Origin: Gracilaria gracilis
Lineage: Eukaryota; Rhodophyta; Florideophyceae; Gracilariales; Gracilariaceae
DNA length: 64,000 nt
NCBI GenBank assembly: GCA_030374805.1
Contig: JARGSG010000025.1
Coordinates: forward strand, 1 to 64,000
Direction of reading: 5' to 3'
Shown in pieces: positions 1 through 9,218 of the stretch. How positions within the stretch are numbered: the stretch's first letter is position 1; each line of letters opens with the position of its first letter. The position numbers were made by a program, and so were the translations under genes. Below the pieces are notes generated by a model. That model searched no databases. It saw nothing but the letters and a program-made list of their open reading frames with translations, and had not been told where the DNA came from.

Positions 1-2
1 GT

Positions 3-524
3 GACAATCCATACAGGGATTGTAGGTACTTCTCGTCTCCTTTCCGGGAGTTTCCGGAATACCTCGCCTCGTAGGCTAACCTCCATCGCATAAGTTCGAA
101 AACGTGCGGCTGTGGCTCCCAACAACCCTTCCCCATACTTCTTGTGTACCTCCTTCCTCTTAGTTAAGTCATGGTACACTAGAGTTCCGTAAAAGGAACA
201 TATCTCTTCGTTCTTCATGCAACGGCGCGAGGTAAACACTCCCACTCCTGCGTCATGGTGACGAATCGACGACTTCCCAATGCGACAACCACACATAGTG
301 GCCTCCAGTGCCAACATCGCGTTCCAATCCAGGAGACCCATCTTCCTTTGCAACGTTTTCGGCCACTCATGGAGCGCTTTGTGCCTGCTGATCATGGCCA
401 TGCCCTCCTCCCGCCACATCGATGCCAGGAAGTCCACAATATACGTTGGGAACTCTGATACTGTGAGAAGCCGGATGGAGCCTTCCATGATCGTGAAGGT
501 CGAGCGTTCCACTTGGGAAATAAG
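3..524 (-). CDS. SET-like domain segment, partial at left edge
   Basis: On the minus strand an open frame without an obvious own start runs off the left edge of the window. Its translation contains the stretch GVGVFTSRRCMKNEEI (about 260-210) followed by CSFYGTLVYHDL (about 202-163). This resembles the core of SET domains, where a G-x-G-V-F-(A/T) turn is followed by a glutamate-rich step and a Y-G-x-x-V motif. The catalytic C-terminal part (NHS and GxxxF/Y motifs) would lie outside the window. The frame follows directly downstream of the DNA methyltransferase frame and may belong to the same transcript. SET proteins normally methylate lysines in histones and other proteins. The match is by eye only and covers half a domain, so it is tentative. 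Confidence 0.38.
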
Positions 525-1474
525 TCCATCACGCGATTCACAGAGTTTCGGACCTCCTGCGTAATTTGAATGTCCGTCTCATTATCGCGCATGCACATCG
601 CGAACTGAACAGTGGCCGCGTGCTTAGCATGAGCAAAACAGTCAAGTTCCAGCTCACAACCCATAAACTTCCGATGATGTTGTAACTCCATGCATGCCAT
701 GGCAGTCGAAAAAGTTCCCGCGAACAAGTCCACCACTGTATCACCTGGCTGCGAAAATCTGCTGATCAGCTCCTTCAACAACGCGCAAGGTTTTTGTTCC
801 GACCTCAACTTTTGCAACATGTAGCCCCCACCCTCCTTCTTTCTTTTCCATTGAAGAGTCTCCCCATTGGACATGGGCGGTACCTGATCAATAACACTGT
901 GGTACCCTGGATAACTCGACTGCACGTAGTTGAAGTTCTCATAGTTCACCATCGCCTGCTGCTGTGCATAAGCGAGGCCACTTCGAACACCATGTAGTGC
1001 ATACTCCATGGCAGGGAACAAGGAGCAAAACTTGCGTCCCGGGTTTCGCATGGGGTTGCCTTGCGACCGTATAAAATGAAATGGGACCTGGTCGACAACA
1101 AACGATCGCCTCGGAACCCCTTGCACGTCCTTTGCTCCAATAAGGGAAAGCACTCTCGTCCACTGGTTAACCTGTTCCAATGCACAGAAGATAACGAAAT
1201 GACCCCCCGGACGTAGCAGCCTTGATATAAGCTTTGCCGCCTTCTTCATATGCTCAGCGCTCAGCATATCGTACCAACTGTTCTCCCGGTTCTTATTGGC
1301 CCTTATGTTGTATGGTGGGTCCACAAGAACCAGTTGAACTTTCCCCAATAAAAAGACTCCGTTGTTTCGCAGAGTCTCGTCCGTTTCCACCATATCCTCG
1401 AACCCGCAATTATAAATTCGAAAGTATTTCTCCATCTCCAGTTCACAACGTTGGAATGCCATTTTATCGTCCAA
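392..1474 (-). CDS. Beta-class DNA methyltransferase (DPPY, likely N6-adenine)
   Basis: This 360-aa frame has the hallmarks of an S-adenosylmethionine-dependent amino-methyltransferase acting on DNA. Motif IV is VDPPYN at residues 51-56, the catalytic (D/N)PP(Y/F) loop. It is followed by a Rossmann-like strand (RPGGHFVIFC, about 88-97). The C-terminal part has the classic sequence EQKP..LL..LI.. and then PGDTVVDLFAGTFST (motif I, AdoMet binding, 249-257). Motif IV preceding motif I defines the beta class of bacterial restriction-modification and phage methylases. DPPY rather than SPPY favours adenine-N6 over cytosine-N4. The last ~45 residues look like out-of-frame sequence. The first Met codons in frame lie near 1462. 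It sits 22 bp downstream of the 338-aa frame on the same strand. Such enzymes are rare in eukaryotic nuclei and usually come with mobile DNA. Confidence 0.85.
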   Translation of the reverse strand: MDDKMAFQRCELEMEKYFRIYNCGFEDMVETDETLRNNGVFLLGKVQLVLVDPPYNIRANKNRENSWYDMLSAEHMKKAAKLISRLLRPGGHFVIFCALEQVNQWTRVLSLIGAKDVQGVPRRSFVVDQVPFHFIRSQGNPMRNPGRKFCSLFPAMEYALHGVRSGLAYAQQQAMVNYENFNYVQSSYPGYHSVIDQVPPMSNGETLQWKRKKEGGGYMLQKLRSEQKPCALLKELISRFSQPGDTVVDLFAGTFSTAMACMELQHHRKFMGCELELDCFAHAKHAATVQFAMCMRDNETDIQITQEVRNSVNRVMDLFPKWNARPSRSWKAPSGFSQYQSSQRILWTSWHRCGGRRAWP

Positions 1475-1495
1475 CGAGGAAATGGCAGAAAGAGG

Positions 1496-2512
1496 CTATA
1501 TTTCAGCGTCGGACGACTTTTCACCAACATATTCATTCCCACTCTTCCCCACTACATCCATTCCACTTCCGCCATCTCCATCCCCTCCTTGTTTCCACTC
1601 CGAAAGATTCCCCCTTTCCAACTGCTCATCGTCATCGTCATGAATTTCGATAGCAGGCCCCGGTTTCGATATCGGCGTGAGAGGTATATCAGGGACCATG
1701 AGTGTTTCTTTGATTTTCAAAGGGCTTATTGTCTCCAAAATCAAGATGGAGGAGATAAGCGAGTTAGAGAAACAATCAAATCTCTGAGCAAACGATCTTG
1801 ACGGGTCCCTGTGAACCGTCTTTAGAACGGTCCATCGTCCGGGTTCTGATATTGTGTACAACTGCTCGTTCACAACAACCTTGTTCAGATCACAAATGAA
1901 CTCCTTCGCAAGCGTTCGGAGGGCCACATCAATGTCCTCCGGAAGATTCCATGCCCACGGTTGGACCTCGTCTTCCAGAAGAGTCTGCGTGTTGCACGGT
2001 AGAAAGCGATGGTCGTTGTCCTTGTGCAGGAACCCCTCGGAACGCGTTTCAATGGGTGTAAACTGCATTTCATCGTACACGAGCAGTAGGAAAGGGAGAA
2101 CCATGACCTCAGCGCTAGGGAATCCCAGAAATTGGGAGAAACAATCCCAGGCCTTTGTTACCAGCTGCACACCAAAGCCCGCACGCTGAGCTTGGAGATT
2201 CTGCCATATTTGCACAATACCAAAAGGGGTGGAATATCCCTTCTCCCCCTTACGCCTCTTATGGCCCCGAAGGCGCTTTTCCATAGATACTTTTTGAATA
2301 AGGGAAAGAAAGAGAACTCTCTGGAAATGTGTAGCGATGCTCGTACCGAAAGGGGGAACTATCCGGCCCACACGCCTGGGAGCTATACTCATGGACTTGA
2401 AGAATTCGGTTAACGTCACATTCTTCGGTATTCCTTGAAAGTCCACTCTGGTATAAGCATTCCAAAAATCCCTCACACGCCTGTCTCTGTCTCCGTCCAC
2501 GATGTCAAGCAA
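1496..2512 (-). CDS. Unrecognised 338-aa protein upstream of the methyltransferase
   Basis: I do not recognise this protein. The N-terminal two thirds are globular and mixed, with a Trp-rich middle (near VQPWAWNLPED). The C-terminal ~70 residues are low-complexity and acidic (EIHDDDDEQ) with many Gly, Ser and Asp residues. The computed start is a TTG codon, so the true start is either further upstream or defined by splicing: an AG acceptor-like site lies just upstream at about 2535. It lies on the same strand and immediately upstream of the DPPY methyltransferase, so it could be the N-terminal or target-recognition part of that protein, or a co-transcribed partner. No catalytic motif is visible. 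Confidence 0.45.
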   Translation of the reverse strand: MLDIVDGDRDRRVRDFWNAYTRVDFQGIPKNVTLTEFFKSMSIAPRRVGRIVPPFGTSIATHFQRVLFLSLIQKVSMEKRLRGHKRRKGEKGYSTPFGIVQIWQNLQAQRAGFGVQLVTKAWDCFSQFLGFPSAEVMVLPFLLLVYDEMQFTPIETRSEGFLHKDNDHRFLPCNTQTLLEDEVQPWAWNLPEDIDVALRTLAKEFICDLNKVVVNEQLYTISEPGRWTVLKTVHRDPSRSFAQRFDCFSNSLISSILILETISPLKIKETLMVPDIPLTPISKPGPAIEIHDDDDEQLERGNLSEWKQGGDGDGGSGMDVVGKSGNEYVGEKSSDAEI

Positions 2513-2578
2513 CTTCGTCGACAGATACAGCTGACGGTACGAACCCTTCCCTCACACAGCCTTGAGCTCATCGTCGCT

Positions 2579-2860
2579 TTATGACGGGTGAGTGGGTCCG
2601 AGGAGGATAGAAAAGTACTTCTTGGCAACGTCTAGGACAGTGCGATTCTTGATGATATATTGAACGAATTCGCTGTGTCCCACTTTCCTAGCTTCTTCTT
2701 CCTCTCGCATCGTCGACGCACAGTGATCACGAATGGCGAGACACGCGGTGAGAAGCTCTTCCCCAGAACCGAACATTTTTCCAACCTTCATGTCGGATGT
2801 CGGAGGTGCCGGTGACGGTGACTTTGACCTGGATGTGGTGGCGGCAGCCATTTTAAACAA
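2579..2860 (-). CDS. Small unrecognised protein (93 aa), first frame of the leftward set
   Basis: The frame opens with an ATG and a Ser/Pro/Lys-rich leader (about residues 1-25). A helical, charged region follows (LLTACLAIRDHC, MREEEEARKVG) and then a Val/Ile/Lys-rich end. I recognise no family. It is the most upstream frame of the leftward set that includes the DNA methyltransferase, and its 5' side faces the palindromic repeat array. It may be a separate small protein or a first exon. Confidence 0.35.
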   Translation of the reverse strand: MFKMAAATTSRSKSPSPAPPTSDMKVGKMFGSGEELLTACLAIRDHCASTMREEEEARKVGHSEFVQYIIKNRTVLDVAKKYFSILLGPTHPS

Positions 2861-3225
2861 TAACGGGGGGCTGTATTATGAATACGGAAGGAGAACTGAA
2901 GTGGTCTTGAGAAAACAGATGATTGACTTCGGCAGCGGACGGCGACGGCGAACGGACGGAAGCTGACGAGAGACGGCAGCGAACGAGATATGAGTGCGGA
3001 TGGTTGACGGGAGTGGACGGCAGACGGCTGCGGAATTAGCGATGTGAAGGAGGAGTTCAGACGCCAAAATGGTACCAGAACTCTAAAGTAGAAGAGTAGA
3101 AGGGACTTGGGCGATGTTAGGGGGGCTTATGCGGTGATAAACAGTTATAAGAGAAGGCAGGGACGGGAGGGGGGTGGGGTAATTCCTAGATATCGAAGTA
3201 TAGGCGAAGTTATAACTTACGGCTC
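2861..3225. other. Spacer between leftward genes and repeat array
   Basis: No gene is seen. The left part (about 2925-3035) is rich in GACGGC/GACGG-type short repeats. The position upstream of the leftward frames suggests it holds their promoter, but I see no clear element. Confidence 0.4.
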
Positions 3226-3475
3226 TTCGGACAGCGGTCCGTGGTGCATTGCGCTCCATCACGGCTCTGATGAAGCCCCCCTCGAGGCGGTCCGCTTTCC
3301 ATGCTCCATGGGAGACAAAGTAAAACAAAATTTAATTTTTCGGACAGCGGTCCGGGGTGGAGTGGCGCTTCATCACGGCACTGATGAAGCGCCACTCCAC
3401 CCCGGATTGCTGTCCACGTGCCGTGGCTGATGAAGCTGGACGACACCTCGGATCGCTGTCCACGCGAAAAAAAAT
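3226..3475. repeat. Diverged left outlier of the palindromic satellite
   Basis: Two degenerate palindromic units (about 3233-3300 and 3342-3415) and one partial 46-bp unit match the main array at 4420-6500. The second unit has the same arms reading GGACAGCGGTCCGGGG and GAGTGGCGCTTCATCA with a slightly different loop. Edge units are more diverged than central ones, as expected for a tandem array homogenised from the middle. Confidence 0.85.
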
Positions 3476-4415
3476 AATTTCCACCTGAACAGCGGCCCCC
3501 TCGCGACTGGCGCTTGTTTGTAATGTGACGCTGCGTTTACTTAAACACCTTCGCTCTCCTGCCAACTGCCTCGGTAAGCACAACGCTCTGTACCTCCCCG
3601 TTACGGTTTCCGGGGATCTCTTCTTCTCCTGTCACAACCAAATGATCCTCTCGGTTGTGACAGAAGAAGAACATATCGCCGGAAACTGTATAAGGGAGGT
3701 GCTTTTTCCGTCCTTGTTCGGTTGCGCGGACGTAGTGGCACACAAGGTACGTTCGACAATTTTATTCGTTTTATGTGAATCGTACTAACTGGCGTACTCT
3801 TCTATTTTCCATGCTATTGCGTATTCAAGTCAGAGTCGCCGGACACAGTGTATGCCATTTATGCATCCTTGCTTTACTGAGAACGTTCGGAAGTGCTTGA
3901 GCTGGCCGTGATGGTCGAGTACGATTATTTGAGTTGTTCAACCCATGTTCTCGGCTTTGGCTTTGACAGCCAGCTCAATCACTGTTGGACTGTGGTTACT
4001 TATTAGAACGACTAGATTAGACTGCGTTAGGTCGAACTATCGGAAGTGGTTGAGCTACCGGTGATGGTGGACTACGATTATATGAGTTGTTCAACTCAGA
4101 TAATCGTGTTTTGCCATGACTGATATTTCAATCACTGAAGAAGAATAGTCCCCAATATAGTCACTAGAAGAATGTCGTTGCCAGTGATGAGTTATTCTTC
4201 TCCGACAACCACATAATGCTCGTGGTTGTCGCAAAGGGGGTATTCATTATCGTTCACGACCTTGGGCGCTACAGGAAATTCTAATCATATAGAGTGAGAG
4301 AAGGTAGTCGGTAGAACTACCTTCTTCGATTTGATAGGATGTACCCTTACGTCCTCCCGTCATTATAAGAAGATGCAGGGCTTTATATATTCATAAAACA
4401 ATCATAAGTGAAAAC
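3476..4415. other. Unique segment inside the array with hairpins and a direct repeat
   Basis: No gene is seen. An imperfect hairpin with ~47-bp arms and a 13-nt loop lies at 3593-3699. A short perfect hairpin with 10-bp arms (CGACAACCAC and its complement) lies at about 4203-4232. A ~57-bp direct repeat occurs at about 3885-3945 and again at 4038-4097, with shared words such as GATTAT and GAGTTGTTCAAC. The segment separates the small left outlier from the main satellite. Confidence 0.7.
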
Positions 4416-4419
4416 CGTC

Positions 4420-6495
4420 GTGGACAGCGGTCCGAGGTGTCGTCCAGCTTCATCGGCCACGGCGCGTGGACAGCCGTCCGGGGTGGAGTGGCGCTTCATC
4501 AGTGCCGTGATGAAGCGCCACTCCACCCCGGACCGCTGTCCGTAAAATTAAATTGTGTTTTCGCGTGGACAGCGGTCCGAGGTGGTCGTCCAGCTTCATC
4601 AGCCACGGCACGTGGACAGCGGTCCGAGGTTTCGTCCAGCTTCATCAGCCACGGCGCGTGGACAGCGGTCCGAGGTTTCGTCCAAGCTTCATCAGCCACG
4701 GCGCGTGGACAGCGGTCCGAGGTGTCGTCCAGCTTCATCAGCCACGGCGCGTGGACAGCGGTCCGGGGTGGAGTGGCGCTTCATCAGTGCCGTGATGAAG
4801 CGACACTCTACCCCGGACCGCTGCCCGTAAAATTAAATTGTGTTTTTGCGTGGACAGCGGTCCGAGGTGTCGTCCAGCTTCATCAGCCACGGCGCGTGGA
4901 CAGCGGTCCGAGGTTTCGTCCAGCTTCATCAGCCACGGCGCGTGGACAGCGGTCCGAGGTGTCGTCCCAGCTTCATCAACCACGGCGTGTGGACAGCGGT
5001 CCGAGGTGTCGTCCAGCTTCATCAGCCACGGCGCGTGGGACAGCGGTCCGGGGGTGGCAGTGGCGCTTCATCAGTGCCGTGATGAAGCGACACTCTACCC
5101 CGGACCGCTGCCCGTAAAATTAAATTGTGTTTTTGCGTGGACAGCGGTCCGAGGTGTCGTCCAGCTTCATCAGCCACGGCGCGTGGACAGCGGTCCGAGG
5201 TTTCGTCCAGCTTCATCAGCCACGCGCGCGTGGACAGCGGTCCGAGGTGTCGTCCAGCTTCATCAGCCACGGCGCGTGGACAGCGGTCCGGGGTGGAGTG
5301 GCGCTTCATTCAGTGCCGTGATGAAGCGACACTCCACCCCGGACCGCTGACCGTAAAATTAAATTGTGTTTTCGCGTGGACAGCGGTCCGAGGTGTCGTC
5401 CAGCTTCATTAGCCACGGCGCGTGGACAGCGGTCCGAGGTTTCGTCCAGCTTCATCAGCCACGGCGCGTGGACAGCGGTCCGAGGTGTCGTCCAGCTTCA
5501 TCAACCACGGCGTGTGGACAGCGGTCCGAGGTGTCGTCCAGCTTCATCAGCCACGGCGCGTGGACAGCGGTCCGGGGTGGAGTGGCGCTTCATCAGTGCC
5601 GTGATGAAGCGACACTCTACCCCGGACCGCTGCCCGTAAAATTAAATTGTGTTTTTGCGTGGACAGCGGTCCGAGGTGTCGTCCAGCTTCATCAGCCACG
5701 GCGCGTGGACAGCGGTCCGAGGTTTCGTCCAGCTTCATCAGCCACGGCGCGTGGACAGCGGTCCGAGGTGTCGTCCAGCTTCATCAGCCACGGCGCGTGG
5801 ACAGCGGTCCGGGGTGGAGTGGCGCTTCATCAGTGCCGTGATGAAGCGACACTCCACCCCGGACCGCTGACCGTAAAATTAAATTGTGTTTTCGCGTGGA
5901 CAGCGGTCCGAGGTGTCGTCCAGCTTCATTAGCCACGGCGCGTGGACAGCGGTCCGAGGTTTCGTCCAGCTTCATCAGCCACGGCGCGTGGACAGCGGTC
6001 CGAGGTGTCGTCCAGCTTCATCAACCACGGCGTGTGGACAGCGGTCCGAGGTGTCGTCCAGCTTCATCAGCCACGGCGCGTGGACAGCGGTCCGAGGTGT
6101 CGTCCAGCTTCATCAACCACGGCGTGTGGACAGCGGTCCGAGGTGTCGTCCAGCTTCATCAGCCATGGCGCGTGGACAGCGGTCCGAGGTGTCGCCCAGC
6201 TTTATCAGTAACAGCGCGTGGACAGCGGTCCGGGGTGGAGTGGCGCTTCATCAGTGCCGTGATGAAGCGCCACTCCACCCCGGACCGCTGTCCGAAAAAT
6301 TAAATTTTTGTTTTGCCGTGGACAGCCGTCTGGGGTGTCGTCCAACTTTGTCCGCCACGGCACGTGGACAGCCGTCCGAACTGTCGTCCAACTTCATCGC
6401 CCACTGCGCATGGACAGCGGTCCGGGGTGGTGTGGCGCTTCATTAGGGCACTGATGAATCGCCACTCCACCCCGGATCGCTGTCCACGCAGAAAA
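4420..6495. repeat. 46-bp satellite in higher-order units ended by palindromes
   Basis: The basic unit is 46 bp (begins CGTGGACAGCGGTCCGAGGT, ends AGCCACGGCG) and is repeated some 35-40 times. Every five to nine units are closed by a palindrome followed by an AT-rich spacer containing AAAATTAAATTGTGTTT. The palindrome at 6220-6293 is perfect, with 34-bp arms and a 6-nt loop. The copy at 4468-4541 has one mismatch, and others lie near 4756, 5040, 5281, 5563 and 5803. Spacers start at about 4541, 4826, 5113, 5352, 5635, 5872 and 6293, so unit lengths are 285, 287, 239, 283, 237 and 421 bp. Most steps differ by one 46-bp unit. The many open frames here are artefacts of the repeat. Confidence 0.95.
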
Positions 6496-6729
6496 CTTAA
6501 TGGATGCAATTCATTTTTTTTCCTTCGAAACTGGGTGCTTTTATTCTATAGCTATGCGTACGTAGTAGTTACGACGATCATTTAACTTTCTAAATAAAGC
6601 GATAGTGAATTCTAAAACGTGAAATAAGGAACCCCTTGAGTTCAATCCTATATTGAGGGGGCGCAGTGTTCGGTCAGGAAGTGAAGGCAACGAACGTGAT
6701 TGAGAAGGTAACGTCCACTATACGTTCCC

Positions 6730-7662
6730 GTGAGCATTCTCGACGGTTGTAATCCGCGTTTCGAATTGTTCGAACCCTTTGTATCCAACATGGCGCCTCT
6801 GAACCATAAAAGGGGGCGGGAGTCAGAGCGATCGAAGAGGAACAGCGAGGGGTCAGAAATGGCGCCGTTTATGCGAGGAAGAGGAAAGGCGAAGGTCTCC
6901 ACGCCTCGTAGGCCGAAATCGCGTTCCGAGAGGGGCACACCGCGTGCGATGAAGAAGAAGACGAGTACTCCCGCGCCACATAAGGTAAAAGGTGGCGACT
7001 CTGTATCTTTGTTCATCAGCCTTGGAAAGGACAAGAACAGGGTTAAAGTTGGTACTACGGAAGTACGTGGCGTGGGGCCTGCTGGTGGTACCGGGAAGGG
7101 GCTCTGCCGTTCGATGCATGGCCATCTTCTAAGCGCCACTGCCTTAGAGGGTGAGGATTTGGTGGTTATCTGGAGGACGAATATTTCAAGTCATCTACAC
7201 GCGAAGTACCCTTACCGTTTTAAAAGTTCGGAGGAACCGCCGAGTAAGCTCACCGAATTGGTATCGGCTGGGTTGTATGCCTGGGATATGTCGATGATGA
7301 CCTCAATTGAGATTCCGCAGAGTCCCACTTCGCACCCCACTCCGCACCCTGGGGCCGGGAAGTCGTCCACCTCTCAGCCTGAGAGTGAAGATGTTGAGGA
7401 GGTCAAGGAATCGGCTGTGCAATCTTCTAAAACCGCCAAACTCCAGTCTCCACCAACGAGAGAAGGAGGACGAATAGGTTCTAAAGGGATGAAGAAACCG
7501 GTGGGAGCAATTGAGAGGGTTAACATCGTGGATGACTCCGATGACGATGTTGTGGAGGTCATTGGGACTAGTAAGGCTTCCCTGGGTGGACCTGAGGGGG
7601 ATTTGTTCGATGAAGGAGATAAAGTTCCGACGGATGAGGTGGACACCACGCTGCCGCTATAA
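6730..7662 (+). CDS. Unrecognised 310-aa basic/acidic protein, first frame of the rightward set
   Basis: The N-terminal ~100 residues are very basic and Ser/Thr/Pro-rich, like a disordered DNA- or chromatin-binding tail. A compact central part follows (about 95-195, with GEDLVVIWRTN and ELVSAGLYAWDM). The C-terminal ~100 residues are disordered and acidic, with VDDSDDDVVEVIG, which resembles a SUMO-interaction motif next to acidic residues. I recognise no family. The next frame (ParB-like) continues in the same phase a few codons later, so the two probably formed one long protein. The frame starts 240 bp right of the palindromic satellite. Confidence 0.5.
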   Translation: MSILDGCNPRFELFEPFVSNMAPLNHKRGRESERSKRNSEGSEMAPFMRGRGKAKVSTPRRPKSRSERGTPRAMKKKTSTPAPHKVKGGDSVSLFISLGKDKNRVKVGTTEVRGVGPAGGTGKGLCRSMHGHLLSATALEGEDLVVIWRTNISSHLHAKYPYRFKSSEEPPSKLTELVSAGLYAWDMSMMTSIEIPQSPTSHPTPHPGAGKSSTSQPESEDVEEVKESAVQSSKTAKLQSPPTREGGRIGSKGMKKPVGAIERVNIVDDSDDDVVEVIGTSKASLGGPEGDLFDEGDKVPTDEVDTTLPL

Positions 7663-7695
7663 AAGATATCCCTCGCCGACTATGTTCAGCAGTGG

Positions 7696-8661
7696 TTGAC
7701 GACGGATATCGAGATGATTGAAATCCTAAAGAAGACGGTTCGCAGTGTGAACCTGGCGCACAAGGAGGCCACGAAGATGAAGTGCCGCAACTTTGGTTGG
7801 CTTTCTTCCGCCGGTTCGATTGCCCTTACACTTGTAGGAGATTTGGAAGCAAGTGACATCGTTGACGGGAGACTTGTGCTGCCTGTAACACTTGTAGACG
7901 GATATCACCGATTTCTTGTGTTACAGGACCTGCGTGAGGAAGGAGGGAAATGGGAGGATATAGTGAAGTCTCTGGATATTATGTTATGGACGAGGAAGGA
8001 TGGTAATCCGATGGTCATGAATGAAGTGCTAAGACTTGGCAATCTCTTGAACAAGATGAGCTCCAATGTCCTGAAGATGTCTTTCGCAGACAAGCTTCAC
8101 AGCACGGTGTCTTTCGTTGAAAACATCATTGACGAAGGAGGAGTGGATGTGAGTAAGTTGACGCCCAAACAGATAGCGGGCGCGTTGAAAAGAAGTGGGG
8201 TTATCGGAGATTATAGTATGCATCAATTGAATCGCTATGCGGCACTGGCTTTGAAGTTTGTGGAAAGCGAGAGGCTTCTCAAATTCTTTGAGAAGGTGTG
8301 TGAGGAGGGGCCGCCGCTGACGCTCACACATGTGTCCAGTGACCTCCTTATGAGACTCGCAGATGGAAAATTCCGTTTCGTCGTCCGTTGCTTGCAGTGG
8401 CATGTGCGACTGAGAAAGTTCTCTGCAGGGAGGACGGGCCGTTTTGAGTATATGAGGAAGCACTTCTTTCAGTGTGCAATTGGTATGTTTAAGCTTTGCG
8501 ACATGACTGCCAAGAGGAAGAAGATGACAGTTGAGGAAGTGATGCAGACGGTTCTCAAGATTGGAGGAAAAAGGGGAATTTGTCTTGTAATATCTCGGGA
8601 AGCCAACAGCCAAAATGGAGCTCGCGGGAGCAAAGCGTTTGTGGGACGGGATGGTTTCTAG
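7696..8661 (+). CDS. ParB/sulfiredoxin-like protein with helix-turn-helix region
   Basis: Residues 60-80 read LVLPVTLVDGYHRFLVLQDL. This is the pattern of the ParB/Srx fold, where a strand is followed by (V)DGxHR and a helix beginning AL/VLQ. A region with conserved spacing follows (VMNEVLRLGNLLNKMSS, 107-123). Then comes a likely helix-turn-helix, LTPKQIAGALKRSG..SMHQLNRYAAL (155-184), equivalent to the KorB-like 'T-x-x-EIA-x-x-L' segment of ParB. ParB proteins bind palindromic centromere-like sites and act as CTP switches, and phage and plasmid relatives can be nucleases. Here the frame lies next to a long palindromic array. The assignment rests on motif reading only. The rightward set is eroded, with several breaks. 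Confidence 0.5.
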   Translation: MTTDIEMIEILKKTVRSVNLAHKEATKMKCRNFGWLSSAGSIALTLVGDLEASDIVDGRLVLPVTLVDGYHRFLVLQDLREEGGKWEDIVKSLDIMLWTRKDGNPMVMNEVLRLGNLLNKMSSNVLKMSFADKLHSTVSFVENIIDEGGVDVSKLTPKQIAGALKRSGVIGDYSMHQLNRYAALALKFVESERLLKFFEKVCEEGPPLTLTHVSSDLLMRLADGKFRFVVRCLQWHVRLRKFSAGRTGRFEYMRKHFFQCAIGMFKLCDMTAKRKKMTVEEVMQTVLKIGGKRGICLVISREANSQNGARGSKAFVGRDGF

Positions 8662-9213
8662 GAGGGTGAAGACTGCAGGTAACAAGCTGGAACAACACTT
8701 TAAAGTACCGCTGCGAAGTTCAGAGGAGGAGGAGGTTGGAGAGGAGGTTATTGAAGAGGTTGTGGAACCGGAGGGGACGACCAGGGCTCCATTTGCTGAG
8801 GTGGAGAACGATCCCATGGTGGTGGAAATCCCTGAACCGAAACCACGGGGTTAAGACGTAGCACAAGACGTAAGGTGGTTCCGGGTCGCTTGACAGAAGA
8901 GGAGGTTGGACGGGTTGTGGGGAAGAAGAAGAAAATGGGGAAGAGAACTTCTGTGGTGCTTACTGACGACGAGGATGAAGATGATGTGCAACCTGCCCCG
9001 AAGCAAAGAAGGAAGGGTACGGTGAACACATCTTCTGTGGACATACCTTTGGAGGTTGTTAACCTGTTCAGGAAAATGACGAAGACTGCATTGAAGAAGT
9101 TCTTTAAGAAGCAGAAAATCAATGTGATGTCGTCCAGTGAGGGCGAGGAAAAGAGTGATAGTAGTGAGAAGGATAGTGGATTTGTTGGGGATGAACCGGG
9201 GGGGAGGGTGTAG
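8662..9213 (+). CDS. Charged linker frames between ParB-like and dioxygenase-like parts
   Basis: Two short overlapping frames (about 8615-8854 and 8875-9213) encode low-complexity sequence. It has runs of Glu and Val, then Lys-rich stretches, Asp/Glu clusters and a short helical segment (VVNLFRKMTKTALKKFFKKQK). They look like a disordered linker of the same polypeptide or transcript rather than independent genes. No catalytic motif is seen. Confidence 0.35.
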
Positions 9214-9218
9214 GAGGA

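Noticed and set aside
4437-6446. Long overlapping open frames on both strands across the satellite
   Set aside because: The 46-bp repeat lacks stops in several frames, so all frames stay open. Translations are the same repeated peptide in every frame.
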